In this document: positions 52,409 to 61,795 of the stretch, in pieces | Layout: each line of letters begins with the position of its first letter | Numbering within the stretch: the stretch's first letter is position 1 | Source: an uncultured Acetatifactor sp. | GTDB lineage: Bacteria > Bacillota > Clostridia > Lachnospirales > Lachnospiraceae | DNA: 64,000 nt | Reading direction: 5' to 3' | Assembly: GCA_910578185.1 (NCBI GenBank) | Contig: CAJTPN010000002.1 | Span: forward strand, 255,835 to 319,834 | Translations under genes and position numbers: made by a program | Notes under the pieces: generated by a model | The model's input: the letters and a program-made list of their open reading frames with translations, nothing else | Told to the model about the DNA's origin: nothing | Database searches by the model: none

Positions 52409-53083
52409 CTATTTATTCTCTATCTGCCAGTCAATAGGATCCAATCCATTATCCTGCAGAAATTGATTGGTCTTGCTGAAGGGTTTGCTTCCGAAAAATC
52501 CGTTATGAGCAGACAACGGACTTGGATGCGCCGCCTCCAGAATCAAATGTTTCGGATTGTTCAGCATTTTCTTCTTGGTCTGCGCAGGGCGTCCCCAGAG
52601 AATAAATACTATGGGGCGATCCTGTTTGTTTAACGCGCCGATTGCGGCATCCGTAAACTTTTCCCAACCCTTGCCACGATGAGAGTTTGCCTGATGCGCC
52701 CGTACTGTCAAGACGGTATTCAGCATCAAGATTCCCTGGTTTGCCCACTTTTCCAAATAACCGTTGTTTGGAATATAGCAGCCAAGATCATCGTGAAGCT
52801 CCTTATAGATATTTACCAGAGACGGAGGAACCTTCACATCCGGCTTTACTGAAAAACATAAACCATGTGCCTGTCCCACATCATGATAAGGATCCTGCCC
52901 TAAAATAACCACCTTTACCTTGCCAAGAGGCGTCAGATGAAACGCATTAAAGATATCATCCGCCGGCGGAAATACCTGTGTTGTATTATACTCCTCTTTT
53001 ACAAATCCATACAATTCCTTGTAATATGGCTTATGGAATTCCTCTTCCAGCTCATCCAGCCAATCGTTCTCAATCATGCTCAT
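52409..53083 (-). CDS. ung: Uracil-DNA glycosylase, family 1
   Basis: A 224-residue enzyme removing uracil from DNA. The catalytic water-activating motif is VVILGQDPYHDVGQAHGLCF; the DNA minor-groove loop HPSPLSAHNGFFG is complete. VFILWGRPAQTK also fits. Full length. It lies between hisF and lysA, 41 bases from the next gene. Confidence 0.97.
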   Translation of the reverse strand: MSMIENDWLDELEEEFHKPYYKELYGFVKEEYNTTQVFPPADDIFNAFHLTPLGKVKVVILGQDPYHDVGQAHGLCFSVKPDVKVPPSLVNIYKELHDDLGCYIPNNGYLEKWANQGILMLNTVLTVRAHQANSHRGKGWEKFTDAAIGALNKQDRPIVFILWGRPAQTKKKMLNNPKHLILEAAHPSPLSAHNGFFGSKPFSKTNQFLQDNGLDPIDWQIENK

Positions 53084-53128
53084 AGCAGTTCCATCCTTTC
53101 TTCTTATGTTTTTATAAAATGTTCCTTT

Positions 53129-53890
53129 TCAAAGCCGCACGCTGACACCTTTGCCTCGCAAATACTCCTTTACCTGCCCAATCTCCATCTCTTTGTAATG
53201 AAATAGAGACGCCGCCAATACTGCTTCTGCTTTGGCATCCACCAAAGCTTCATAGAAATGCTCCAATTTTCCTGCTCCGCCGGATGCTATCACCGGTATC
53301 TCCACCGCTTCGGCCACAGCTTTGGTCAGCCCAAGATCATAACCTTCCTTTGTACCATCGCAGTCCATGCTGGTCAACAGAATTTCTCCTGCACCTAGCC
53401 GCTGTGCTTTCACCGCCCACTCCACGGCATCCATCTCCATGTCCACACGACCGCCGTTTTTAAAGATATTCCAGCCGCTCCCATCGGGTCTCTTCTTTGC
53501 ATCAATGGCCACCACCACACACTGACTGCCAAACTTGTCCGCCGCCTCCGATACCAACCGTGGATTCATGATGGCTGCAGAATTGACGGCCACCTTGTCC
53601 GCACCTTCACGCAGAATCGCCTTAAAGTCCTCCACGCTCCGAATACCGCCTCCCACTGTAAAGGGAATAAACAGTCTGGCAGCCACCTGACGCACCCATT
53701 CCAACTGTGTGGCACGACTGTCCGCAGAAGCCATGATATCTAAAAATACCACTTCGTCGGCTCCTGCCCTGTCATAGGCCGTAGCCACATCCACAGGATC
53801 ACCTGCGTCTCTCAAATTAACAAATTTTACACATTTTACGACTCTTCCGTCCTTTATGTCCAGACAGGGAATAATTCTCTTGGTATGCAT
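53129..53890 (-). CDS. hisF: Imidazole glycerol phosphate synthase subunit HisF
   Basis: A 253-residue TIM barrel cyclase of histidine synthesis. IPCLDIKDGRVVKCVKFVN carries the catalytic Asp11, VVVAIDAKK the second Asp, and PVIASGGAGKLEHF the phosphate site. It pairs with HisH, encoded 22 bases upstream. The rest of the his operon is not in the window, so hisH-hisF is a split pair. Confidence 0.97.
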   Translation of the reverse strand: MHTKRIIPCLDIKDGRVVKCVKFVNLRDAGDPVDVATAYDRAGADEVVFLDIMASADSRATQLEWVRQVAARLFIPFTVGGGIRSVEDFKAILREGADKVAVNSAAIMNPRLVSEAADKFGSQCVVVAIDAKKRPDGSGWNIFKNGGRVDMEMDAVEWAVKAQRLGAGEILLTSMDCDGTKEGYDLGLTKAVAEAVEIPVIASGGAGKLEHFYEALVDAKAEAVLAASLFHYKEMEIGQVKEYLRGKGVSVRL

Positions 53891-53912
53891 TTTGTTTTCT
53901 CTGCCTTTCCGT

Positions 53913-54539
53913 TTATGAAAGCTTGTTTTCCAAACAAATATTCACGAAATTCTGTAATATTTTTCTTCCCGCACCGGAGCTCTTCTCTGGATGAAACTGG
54001 CAGGCAAACACATTATCCTTTTCCACAGATGCATGAATATTAACTCCGTATTCCGTAGTGGCCGTGATAATACTTTCTTCCTCCGCCTGCAGGTAATAGG
54101 AATGTACAAAATAAACATACACCCCCGGATCAATTCCTGCAAACAGACGTCCCTTTCCGGGAAGCTGCAGATCATTCCATCCGATATGGGGAACCTTCAA
54201 CCCCATATCCGAAGGAATTCTCACAACGCTTCCCCTCAAAATCCCAAGCCCTTCCACGCCGGGACTCTCTTCACTGCGCTCAAACAAAAGCTGCAGTCCC
54301 AGGCAAATCCCCAGAAAAGGCGTTCCCCTGCCAATGATCTCTTTGATAATCTCAGTCAGCCCGTAACTGTGAAGTTTTGCCATGGCGTCCCCAAAAGATC
54401 CCACTCCCGGCAAGATCAAGCCATCCGCCTCAAACAGACTTCCCTTCTCTCTGGTAACGCATACATCCTGCCCAAGAGAAATTAACGCCTTTTCCACACT
54501 CTTAATATTTCCCGCATCATAGTCAATCACCGCGATCAT
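53913..54539 (-). CDS. hisH: Imidazole glycerol phosphate synthase subunit HisH
   Basis: A 208-residue glutaminase subunit. The Cys nucleophile is in FLGICLGLQLLFE and the His-Glu pair in FACQFHPEKSS. ILPGVGSFGDAM is the oxyanion region. It passes ammonia to HisF. The start ATG lies 35 bases after the stop of the charged membrane protein gene. Confidence 0.97.
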   Translation of the reverse strand: MIAVIDYDAGNIKSVEKALISLGQDVCVTREKGSLFEADGLILPGVGSFGDAMAKLHSYGLTEIIKEIIGRGTPFLGICLGLQLLFERSEESPGVEGLGILRGSVVRIPSDMGLKVPHIGWNDLQLPGKGRLFAGIDPGVYVYFVHSYYLQAEEESIITATTEYGVNIHASVEKDNVFACQFHPEKSSGAGRKILQNFVNICLENKLS

Positions 54540-54574
54540 TGCTTTTCATCCATCCTTCTTTATTGGTCCCGGTC

Positions 54575-56218
54575 CTACTGATTATCGACAAAATTACCGC
54601 CTCCCATGTTGGATTCCTCCGGAAGCTCATTGGGAAGTCCCGGATCCGACGGCTGTTGCGGTACATTCCAGGAACCATAGGGTAATCCTTTGGCCAGCGC
54701 GGTAACAATCCTGGTATATTCCAGATCATCCTCTTCCGCCGCAATTTCAAGTGCCTGCAGTTCAGTGATTCCATATCTGTCATTCAATATATTCAGAATA
54801 TTGGAATACACCGCATTGACCTCCGCCACCGCATTCCATCCATATGCGTACTCATAAAGCGCGGGATATTTGGTGACGGTCTGTATCAGGCTGTCCAGCG
54901 CTTCCACTTCGCTTCCCGCCGTTGCCAGTATCTCATATTCCCGATACCAACGTCTGATATACAAAATACTCTCCGACTTGCCGAACATCAGAGCTTCCTC
55001 TTCGTTCCTTTTCTTCCCGAACAAGTTCTGATAGCAAACTTCATAATTTCCTTCCCGGTAAGCTCTTCTTGCTATTTGCTTATCCGCATAATCCACCGAT
55101 ACATTCACAAAGATAAAGATCACTGCACCTACTGTAACGCCCAACAAGATTATTGGAAGTGCTTTTTTCAATGTAAGCCTGCTTCCTGGCGCGACAGGTT
55201 CTTCCTCTTTGGGCGGTTTCTCCTTCTTCGGCTTCGGTGGCTTTTTGGGCTTCGGTTCTTTTTTGGGCTTTTCTTTTTTCTTTTTCTTATCCTTCCCTTT
55301 TGCGCTCCCCCCTGCCTTCTCCCTGTCTAATTCATCAATAATATCCTGGTTTTCCTTGGAAAGTCGAATATCTTCGTTCTCGGGCTCCTCGTCCTCCTCC
55401 ATTATAAATGCCATAAATTTGGCAAAAAGCCCCTGGGGTTTCTCCTCCTTCTCACCTTCCTCATCATCCTCAGACACGGAAATATCAGGGAGCAAATCAT
55501 CTGCTTCTTCTGTTTCCAACGTCACAATAGCATCCTCCGCAGACATTTGAAACCGATTCTCCCCCTTTTCGGTTTGCGGAGCGGTCTCCTTACCGATCTG
55601 ACCGGCTCCGGAAACGATACTATCCAGAATATCCTTGTCGAAGGGCATTTCGTCCTGCCCAGCCTTTGAGGCCTTTTTACCAGATTTTCCCTTGGCAGAT
55701 TTGGCCGCTTCCTTCTTGGCTTTTTTTTCAGCCTTTCTTGCAAGTTTTTCTTCTTTTCTGCGCTGCTTCTCCATAGCACGCTGCTGCTTGGGATCCGATA
55801 CATCCACCGGATTTCCTGCCCTCTCAATATCTGCCATCAGCTTATCCGCTGGATTCTCCTCCTCATCCAATAACTCCTGCGGATCCACCATCTCATTGCG
55901 ATCCGATTTCTGCAATAAATCCTGAATTTCCTGCAGATCACTGTCTGAAGTGCCTTCCAGCATATTCAACACATCATCCATAGAATCCGATATGTCTCCG
56001 CCGGAATCCTCACCGATATCCGTTTGATTTGCCGTCTCACCGACCCCTGCTTCCAATAACCTGGCAATATCCTCCTCCGTCATTGCCGTCACGGCATCTA
56101 AATCCAGGCTGTCAAGCTCCTGCATGATATCCTCTTCGGATTTCTTTGTCCCCTTATTATTTTCCTCTTCGGACATTCCCTTTAGCAGATCGTCCAGGTA
56201 ATCATCTTGTGAAGGCAT
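54575..56218 (-). CDS. Highly charged single-pass membrane protein, function unknown
   Basis: A 547-residue protein of unusual build. Residues 1-130 are acidic with repeated SDSMDDVLNMLEG and DLQEIQDLLQ pieces; 150-185 is a Lys/Ala coiled stretch (EEKLARKAEKKAKKEAAKS); 225-290 is acidic again; 300-345 is Lys/Pro-rich (KKEPKPKKPPKPKKE). One membrane helix follows (about 353-375, ALPIILLGVTVGAVIFIF). The C-terminal ~170 residues may be outside and resemble a helical repeat (tetratricopeptide-like, MFGKSESILYIRRWYREYE). GGAGGAG precedes the ATG. Not recognised; possibly a scaffold. Precedes hisH. Confidence 0.6.
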   Translation of the reverse strand: MPSQDDYLDDLLKGMSEEENNKGTKKSEEDIMQELDSLDLDAVTAMTEEDIARLLEAGVGETANQTDIGEDSGGDISDSMDDVLNMLEGTSDSDLQEIQDLLQKSDRNEMVDPQELLDEEENPADKLMADIERAGNPVDVSDPKQQRAMEKQRRKEEKLARKAEKKAKKEAAKSAKGKSGKKASKAGQDEMPFDKDILDSIVSGAGQIGKETAPQTEKGENRFQMSAEDAIVTLETEEADDLLPDISVSEDDEEGEKEEKPQGLFAKFMAFIMEEDEEPENEDIRLSKENQDIIDELDREKAGGSAKGKDKKKKKEKPKKEPKPKKPPKPKKEKPPKEEEPVAPGSRLTLKKALPIILLGVTVGAVIFIFVNVSVDYADKQIARRAYREGNYEVCYQNLFGKKRNEEEALMFGKSESILYIRRWYREYEILATAGSEVEALDSLIQTVTKYPALYEYAYGWNAVAEVNAVYSNILNILNDRYGITELQALEIAAEEDDLEYTRIVTALAKGLPYGSWNVPQQPSDPGLPNELPEESNMGGGNFVDNQ

Positions 56219-56278
56219 ATTGTCTCCTCCGCTTTCTCTTTTATCTAAATTATTTCATTTTCCGTCATATCCAGTTTA

Positions 56279-57079
56279 TCACAACTGGTTCAACCAATCA
56301 ATCGCATTCATGGAAATTCCGCAGCCTTTCCCTGACAATTCTTCCGTTAATTGATACAATTTTTCATTCACCCTGTACAGGTAAGCCTTTTTGTTAAAAT
56401 AAACAATTTTTTCAAAGGGCCATCGAATCACGGTAGGATGCTGCATCCCAACCCCCAATTCCAATACCAGGCAGGAACGGTTCAAGGTTCCCTGCAGCCA
56501 TTTGGTATAAGAATTCCATTGCTCCAGGTATCCACTCTCCTGATAATTGGGAGCATGGATGTTGTTCAACACAAAATTTTCCCCGCAATCAGGACATTTT
56601 CCAAGTCGAAGCAATCCTTGAACGCTTCCCTCCAACACTTCCTCACATCCCTGCAGAAGCAATTCCAGCTCCTCGTCCGTCACTGTTTGCAGCACTTCCT
56701 TACAACCTCCGCAACACTGCTTTTTCAAACTGGAGCCACAGGGCATCACCACTCTCCCGCTATCATGGACTATGCTCCTGTCCAGGGCGGTAGACACCAC
56801 AAAATAATCTCCTCTGAAGGATCTCTTTTCCCCTTCCAAAATCTCAAACAGGCTCCTCAACGCCGAACGAACCGGTTCCCCCAAATCGCCCATTTTTTTG
56901 TTCCAAAATAAATTCCAAACCGGGATGGCCCAACTACAATTTTCTTTCTCTAAAAGTCTGCAGCCTTTTATATATTCCGGTATCCCCCTGAGTCTTCCGA
57001 GATTGTCAAATTCCTCCCCAAGCCCCACCAGAATCTTATCTGCCCGGCCGACCCTTTCCCAAAAATCTTCTTTACTCAT
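56279..57079 (-). CDS. Sirtuin-like protein (divergent Sir2 fold)
   Basis: A 266-residue protein. KILVGLGEEFD looks like an altered NAD-binding GAGxS segment, YFVVSTALDRSI like TQNID, and two Cys pairs (PCGSSLKKQCCGGC and CPDCG) like the sirtuin zinc site. HPTVIRWPFEKIVYF is a late conserved piece. The catalytic His of active sirtuins is not evident, so it may bind NAD or ADP-ribose without deacetylating. Start: Met at 57079 has AGAGGGG 8 bases upstream. 60 bases upstream of the charged membrane protein gene. Confidence 0.55.
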   Translation of the reverse strand: MSKEDFWERVGRADKILVGLGEEFDNLGRLRGIPEYIKGCRLLEKENCSWAIPVWNLFWNKKMGDLGEPVRSALRSLFEILEGEKRSFRGDYFVVSTALDRSIVHDSGRVVMPCGSSLKKQCCGGCKEVLQTVTDEELELLLQGCEEVLEGSVQGLLRLGKCPDCGENFVLNNIHAPNYQESGYLEQWNSYTKWLQGTLNRSCLVLELGVGMQHPTVIRWPFEKIVYFNKKAYLYRVNEKLYQLTEELSGKGCGISMNAIDWLNQL

Positions 57080-57148
57080 CGGAATGCCCCTCTTCCATGC
57101 CATGCCGTTCTCAAGCATCCTTATCTAAAAGAAAAAATTATTCACACA

Positions 57149-57174
57149 AAAGGCCGGGACACATCCCAGCCTTT
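57149..57174 (-). terminator. Terminator after cheV
   Basis: AAAGGC-x-GGGA and TCCC-x-GCCTTT pair with one mismatch and a 4-base loop, then TTTTGTGTGAATAATTTTTT follows on the minus strand. It lies 8 bases past the cheV stop. Confidence 0.85.
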
Positions 57175-57181
57175 CCCTAAT

Positions 57182-58093
57182 CTACTCATCCAAGTGATTC
57201 TGATCCACAAGCTGATCCACTATTCTCACCAGATTACCTATTTCCGGTTTAGATAACTGTGCATCCGCTCCCAGAGCACTTCCCTTTTTCTTCATCTCAT
57301 CGTTGACCAGAGATGAGAAAATTACAACCGGAATGCTGGCAGTGGCTTCATCCGTCTTAATCAGCTTGGTCAGTCTGTGTCCGTCCATTTCAGGCATCTC
57401 AATATCGGTGATCACCACACGCACATGATCCCTTAAGGATCCCTCTTTCTTGCATTGGCAAATGATATCATATGCCTGCTGACCATTTTCTGTATGTATC
57501 AGATTGTCGTATCCCGCTTTCTTCAGGCAATCAACGATCAGTTTATTCAAAAGAGGAGAGTCCTCTGCGATCAAAATCGGAACATTGCTTCTCTTCCTGT
57601 CGCCCAACTCGCTGATCTCGGAAACTTTCAATCCCGTCTCTGGATTGATATCCGTGACAATCTTTTCAAAATCCAGAATGATAATCAACTTGCCATCTTG
57701 TTTGATAATACCGGTGGAGACGCTGTCCTCCGTGGTGGAAATAGTTGCATCCGGCTTAATAATATCCCTCCAGGAGATTCTGTGAATTCCCAGCACATTC
57801 TCCACATGAAACGCTATGTCAAGTTTGTTGAAATTCGTTACAATAAAGAGTCCTTTGGGCTCCGATACTCCCCGTCCAAGGCAGTTTTTCAGGTCAATCG
57901 CCGTGATCATAATATCTCTTGGCATAAAAATCCCCTCAATACTGGGATGGGAATTAGGAACAGGCGTGACTGCCTCATATTGAATAATTTCTCTGATCTT
58001 TGCCACATTGATGCCATAAGAATGCTGATCCAATGTGAACTCCAAAATCTCCAATTCGTTGGTTCCGTTTTCCAGTAATATTTTTGTCTCCAT
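57182..58093 (-). CDS. cheV: Chemotaxis protein CheV
   Basis: A 303-residue CheW-receiver fusion. Residues 1-155 are a CheW-like coupling domain (ILEFTLDQHSYGINVAKIREI, split). Residues 172-303 are a receiver domain with the phospho-Asp in VVITDIEMPEMDGHRL and Lys in AQLSKPE. It couples receptors to CheA and adapts the response. No other chemotaxis or flagellar gene lies in the window. ATG at 58093 has GGTGG upstream. Followed by a strong terminator. Confidence 0.93.
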   Translation of the reverse strand: METKILLENGTNELEILEFTLDQHSYGINVAKIREIIQYEAVTPVPNSHPSIEGIFMPRDIMITAIDLKNCLGRGVSEPKGLFIVTNFNKLDIAFHVENVLGIHRISWRDIIKPDATISTTEDSVSTGIIKQDGKLIIILDFEKIVTDINPETGLKVSEISELGDRKRSNVPILIAEDSPLLNKLIVDCLKKAGYDNLIHTENGQQAYDIICQCKKEGSLRDHVRVVITDIEMPEMDGHRLTKLIKTDEATASIPVVIFSSLVNDEMKKKGSALGADAQLSKPEIGNLVRIVDQLVDQNHLDE

Positions 58094-58276
58094 CTTTCCA
58101 CCCGTGCCTTTCCAATCCATTGTGGGCAAACCGATAAAACGCTGCCTCTGTTATTCATTGTATCACACTTGATAAAAAAATGAAACAATTATCTTTCATA
58201 TTCTGATATTTTTTTCTGGCAATTTGTTACTGTAATGTCACAACTTGCTTTCCGTATCAGTATGATTTACACAATA

Positions 58277-60892
58277 TTATATATTTTCATTTCGGATTGT
58301 ATCCATGATGTTTTTTCGGTTTATCTTGGCCATGGAATAGTGCATGATCAAATAAAGCAGCACCGCTACCGCTGCACAGGAAGCTGTCACCCCCATCCAT
58401 GGAAAACGAAATTCCGTTACAATCCCCTCTCCCAGCGCCCTGTGAAAACCCAAGGAAATCAACAGCCCCAGCGGAATTCCTATCAGAAGCGCCTTCCCTC
58501 CATAAAACAGGCCCTCCAGCCAGATCATCCGCCTAAATTCCCTGTTTGTCATACCCACGGATTTCAACATGGCAAATTCCGGCGCTCGCAGTTCCATATT
58601 GGTAGTGATAGTATTAAAGATATTTGTGATACCTATCAGCGCAACAACAGTAATAAAGCCATACAGAAAGATAGATACCAACAGGCTTAAGCTTCTGCTT
58701 GACCGGTATTGCTCCTCATAATTGGTAATGCTGTAGTTAATCAACGGCATTTCGGTGCGGATCATTTTTTCCAGACTTCCCGAATCTTCGCATAGAATAT
58801 AAATATGAATCATATTCCCATCGTCCGGGAAAATGCATTTGTCAAGCCACTGGTCATTCACAATAAGATTGATACTGTTTTCAACAATACCTGACATGGG
58901 TATTTCATCTGTCTGTAAATATACCTCCAGGGCACACTCATTTTTGGTGTCCAAAAGCTCTGCGGAACCTACGATACTGCCGTCAATCACATCTCCCGGT
59001 TGATATTGGGCTATACGACCGCTGTTACTGTAAAGCTTACCATTCTCCCTGATTTTGGTCTCAAAAGGGGCTATCAGAATCGCCTTCTCCCCAACCTGCT
59101 GAGGAGAAATCCCAAGTCCCTCACAGTATCGTTCAAATCCCTGTTCTCCCAGCGTCCTTATGACAACGATTTGATCAATTTGATCATCATTCTCAAAAGT
59201 ATCCAAATACGCCTGAGTATACGGAATCTGTGAACCGTCCACGTTAATTTTAATCCATGCAGAGATGTCCGCAGCCTGCACACCGTCCAATGCCGCTATC
59301 TGCTGTGCCTTCTCATAGCATTTCTTAAAGTTCACATCCCATAGACTGACCATCAGTTGATATTGTCTTTCTTCATAATGAAATGTGGAAGCAAAACTCA
59401 TTAGACTGGTAAATGTAGTTAATCCGATAAAAGCTGCCACACTTACGACAATGGATATCACCGTAGTCCGATATTTGACTTTGGCACGTTTCAGATTCTT
59501 GTAGGCCACCTTACCGCCAATGCCAAATAACCTGTGAAGCATTGCCGGACACCGCAGCTTTCTCTTGCCAGTCTTTACAAAATCATTTCCTCGAACAGCA
59601 CTGACCGGAGACAACTTTGCCGCCTGCCTCGCAGGCTTATAGGCAGATAAGAAAACCGTAACTCCAGATAAAACCACCCCAAATAAAATCGCGGCCCAGG
59701 AAACGTCAAACACCAAAAAGATTTCAATGGCATCCTCCACAAGTCCGCCTACAGCCTTAACCAAAATAGCTGTGGCAACCACACCGCAGATCACTCCAAG
59801 TGGAATCCCAATCCCGCCTAAAAGGAACGCCTCATAATATACCATCCTCCTCTGTTGTCCGGCGGTAGTTCCTACGCAAGCCAATCTGCCATATAACTTC
59901 ATCTTTTCCGTCAGAGAAATCACAAAGCTGTTGCGTATGCAAAATACACTGGTGACAATAATTACCATAATGGCCATAGCCGACATGGCATACAGCATAT
60001 TCATGGTATCTGAGGGAAAAGCCAGCAATTCCCACCTTATAATCCAGTAGTTTTCATTGACGGATTTTGCCATCTTCTGTAACTGTTGTTCTTCTTCCGA
60101 TGTGAGAATAGCGAAGGGATCACAATATCTATGATAAAGCGTCTCCGGCACTCCCAAAATGCCGGCCGTAACCTGATTCGCATGCTGTACTCCCCATTTC
60201 GTATATGTGACATACAAATTTAGTTCCTTACCGCTTATATTGTCTTCCAGGCGTGTAAAAGCGGAATATCCCGGAGCAATACGATCTTCCACGTTCACAT
60301 TAGGCCGTTCTATGATTCCTACAATTGTATATGTCTTCTCGCCTTCCACCTCCAAAGTTTCATCCTCATAGAGATATATTTTCTTCTGCCCCAGCAAAGC
60401 CCCCTCTGATATTCTGCTTCCCGTCTGAACTGTAATCACATCACCAATACGATAATCCACCAGACCATTGGTACGAATATGTCTGCCTATCACCAATTCG
60501 CTGTCATTTTCCGGCATACGGCCCTGCAGAAGCCGCAGGGACAGGGCGCCTATTCCCTCTTCATCCACCGCACTAATATATAAATACGGTTTATCGGGGT
60601 TCTGACTTTCCTCCAAAAGCGCATAACCTATTTCTTCCACAACCCCTATCTTTACAATATTCCTGTTGTTTTGAAAATATTTCAAATTCTCTTCTCTGAC
60701 ATTTACAAAGCAATAATGATAATCCCCGTTTTCTCTTTTTTCATAGGCAAGCATACTTGCCTGAAAGCTGACCACCATACATGCAACCGCCGTAATCAAT
60801 GACGTTGAAAGAAGGACTCCCACAATGGTCACCACAGTACGTTTGCGATTCTCTTTTAAGGAGCGATAACAACATTTTTGAATAATATTCAT
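58277..60892 (-). CDS. ABC transporter permease, FtsX/MacB type
   Basis: An 871-residue permease with two FtsX domains. One helix near residues 20-40 is followed by a large outer domain (about 50-280), three helices (about 300-420), a cytoplasmic link with RLFGIGGKVAYKNLKRAKVKYRTT (split), another helix (about 475-500), a second outer domain, and three C-terminal helices (about 735-860). This is the type that exports lipids, peptides or lantibiotic-like agents, or senses them. It lies 6 bases from the ATPase gene. Substrate unknown. Confidence 0.88.
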   Translation of the reverse strand: MNIIQKCCYRSLKENRKRTVVTIVGVLLSTSLITAVACMVVSFQASMLAYEKRENGDYHYCFVNVREENLKYFQNNRNIVKIGVVEEIGYALLEESQNPDKPYLYISAVDEEGIGALSLRLLQGRMPENDSELVIGRHIRTNGLVDYRIGDVITVQTGSRISEGALLGQKKIYLYEDETLEVEGEKTYTIVGIIERPNVNVEDRIAPGYSAFTRLEDNISGKELNLYVTYTKWGVQHANQVTAGILGVPETLYHRYCDPFAILTSEEEQQLQKMAKSVNENYWIIRWELLAFPSDTMNMLYAMSAMAIMVIIVTSVFCIRNSFVISLTEKMKLYGRLACVGTTAGQQRRMVYYEAFLLGGIGIPLGVICGVVATAILVKAVGGLVEDAIEIFLVFDVSWAAILFGVVLSGVTVFLSAYKPARQAAKLSPVSAVRGNDFVKTGKRKLRCPAMLHRLFGIGGKVAYKNLKRAKVKYRTTVISIVVSVAAFIGLTTFTSLMSFASTFHYEERQYQLMVSLWDVNFKKCYEKAQQIAALDGVQAADISAWIKINVDGSQIPYTQAYLDTFENDDQIDQIVVIRTLGEQGFERYCEGLGISPQQVGEKAILIAPFETKIRENGKLYSNSGRIAQYQPGDVIDGSIVGSAELLDTKNECALEVYLQTDEIPMSGIVENSINLIVNDQWLDKCIFPDDGNMIHIYILCEDSGSLEKMIRTEMPLINYSITNYEEQYRSSRSLSLLVSIFLYGFITVVALIGITNIFNTITTNMELRAPEFAMLKSVGMTNREFRRMIWLEGLFYGGKALLIGIPLGLLISLGFHRALGEGIVTEFRFPWMGVTASCAAVAVLLYLIMHYSMAKINRKNIMDTIRNENI

Positions 60893-60898
60893 AAGTTT

Positions 60899-61597
60899 TC
60901 ACGCTCCTTTCCGACCGCATGATACAGCCCCGTCCTCTATGGTCAAAACTCTGTCCGCCTGTTTGGCCAATTCCAGGTTGTGTGTGATCATCAGAATTGT
61001 CTGTTTATATTTGCGGTTGGACATTTTCAGCAGTTCTGCCACCTCATTTCCGGCACGGGTATCTAAATTACCCGTAGGTTCGTCAGCCAGCAAAATCGCC
61101 GGTCTTGTAATCAATGCCCTGCCGATTGCCACTCGCTGTTGTTGCCCGCCCGACAGTTCATTTGGGAGCGCGGACATCCTGTTCTCCAACCCCAATGCTC
61201 CAGCAAGCTCCCACACCAGCCCCTTATCCGGTTTTCTTCCATCCAGCTCACAGGGCAAAGTCATATTTTCTTCCACGGTCAATACTGGGATCAGATTATA
61301 AAACTGATAGATCAACCCAACCTGCCTTCTTCGAAAAATGGCAAGATTATCATCGTTCATCTGATAAATGTCATGATCTTCAATTAACACTCTTCCCGAA
61401 GTGGGTCTGTCCACACCTCCCAACATATGCATAAGCGTAGATTTCCCGCTCCCGGAACTTCCCACGATTGCTACAAATTCTCCCTGCGCTACCGAAATAT
61501 TTACATCATTTACTGCAATTACCTGATTATCGCCTTTTCCATATTTTTTGATCAAATGCTCTGTCCGTAAAATTTCCACAGAATGTCCATTTTCCAT
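60899..61597 (-). CDS. ABC transporter ATP-binding protein, MacB/LolD type
   Basis: A 232-residue ATPase. Walker A is GSSGSGKSTLMHMLGG, the Q-loop LIYQFYNLIPVLT, the signature LSGGQQQRVAIGRAL, and Walker B ILLADEPTGNLD followed by MITHNLELA. It drives the FtsX-type permease downstream. Upstream lies a promoter region with tandem repeats suited to the response regulator at 63060-63728. Confidence 0.95.
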   Translation of the reverse strand: MENGHSVEILRTEHLIKKYGKGDNQVIAVNDVNISVAQGEFVAIVGSSGSGKSTLMHMLGGVDRPTSGRVLIEDHDIYQMNDDNLAIFRRRQVGLIYQFYNLIPVLTVEENMTLPCELDGRKPDKGLVWELAGALGLENRMSALPNELSGGQQQRVAIGRALITRPAILLADEPTGNLDTRAGNEVAELLKMSNRKYKQTILMITHNLELAKQADRVLTIEDGAVSCGRKGA

Positions 61598-61675
61598 ATT
61601 TTATCCTTCCTCTCTCCATTGCCGCCATCTTAATCAAAATCAAACAGCGGACAAATCACTCTTTTTCTTTACCAC

Positions 61676-61710
61676 AGTATAAAAAATGAAAATGACATTT
61701 CGGTGACATT
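61676..61710 (-). promoter_or_regulatory. ABC operon promoter with tandem response-regulator repeats
   Basis: On the minus strand AAATGTCA occurs twice (61703-61710 and 61692-61699) with an 11-bp period, the spacing used by OmpR/PhoB-family dimers. A -10 TATACT (61676-61681) lies 10 bases downstream; the -35 position has only a weak match and is covered by the repeats. This is an activator-dependent layout. Confidence 0.65.
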
Positions 61711-61795
61711 TTATAATATTGTAAAATAGATATCCAATCGCCTAAAAACGCCATAAATACGACAAGTAGTCTAAGTTTAATCATTTTTGCGATCA

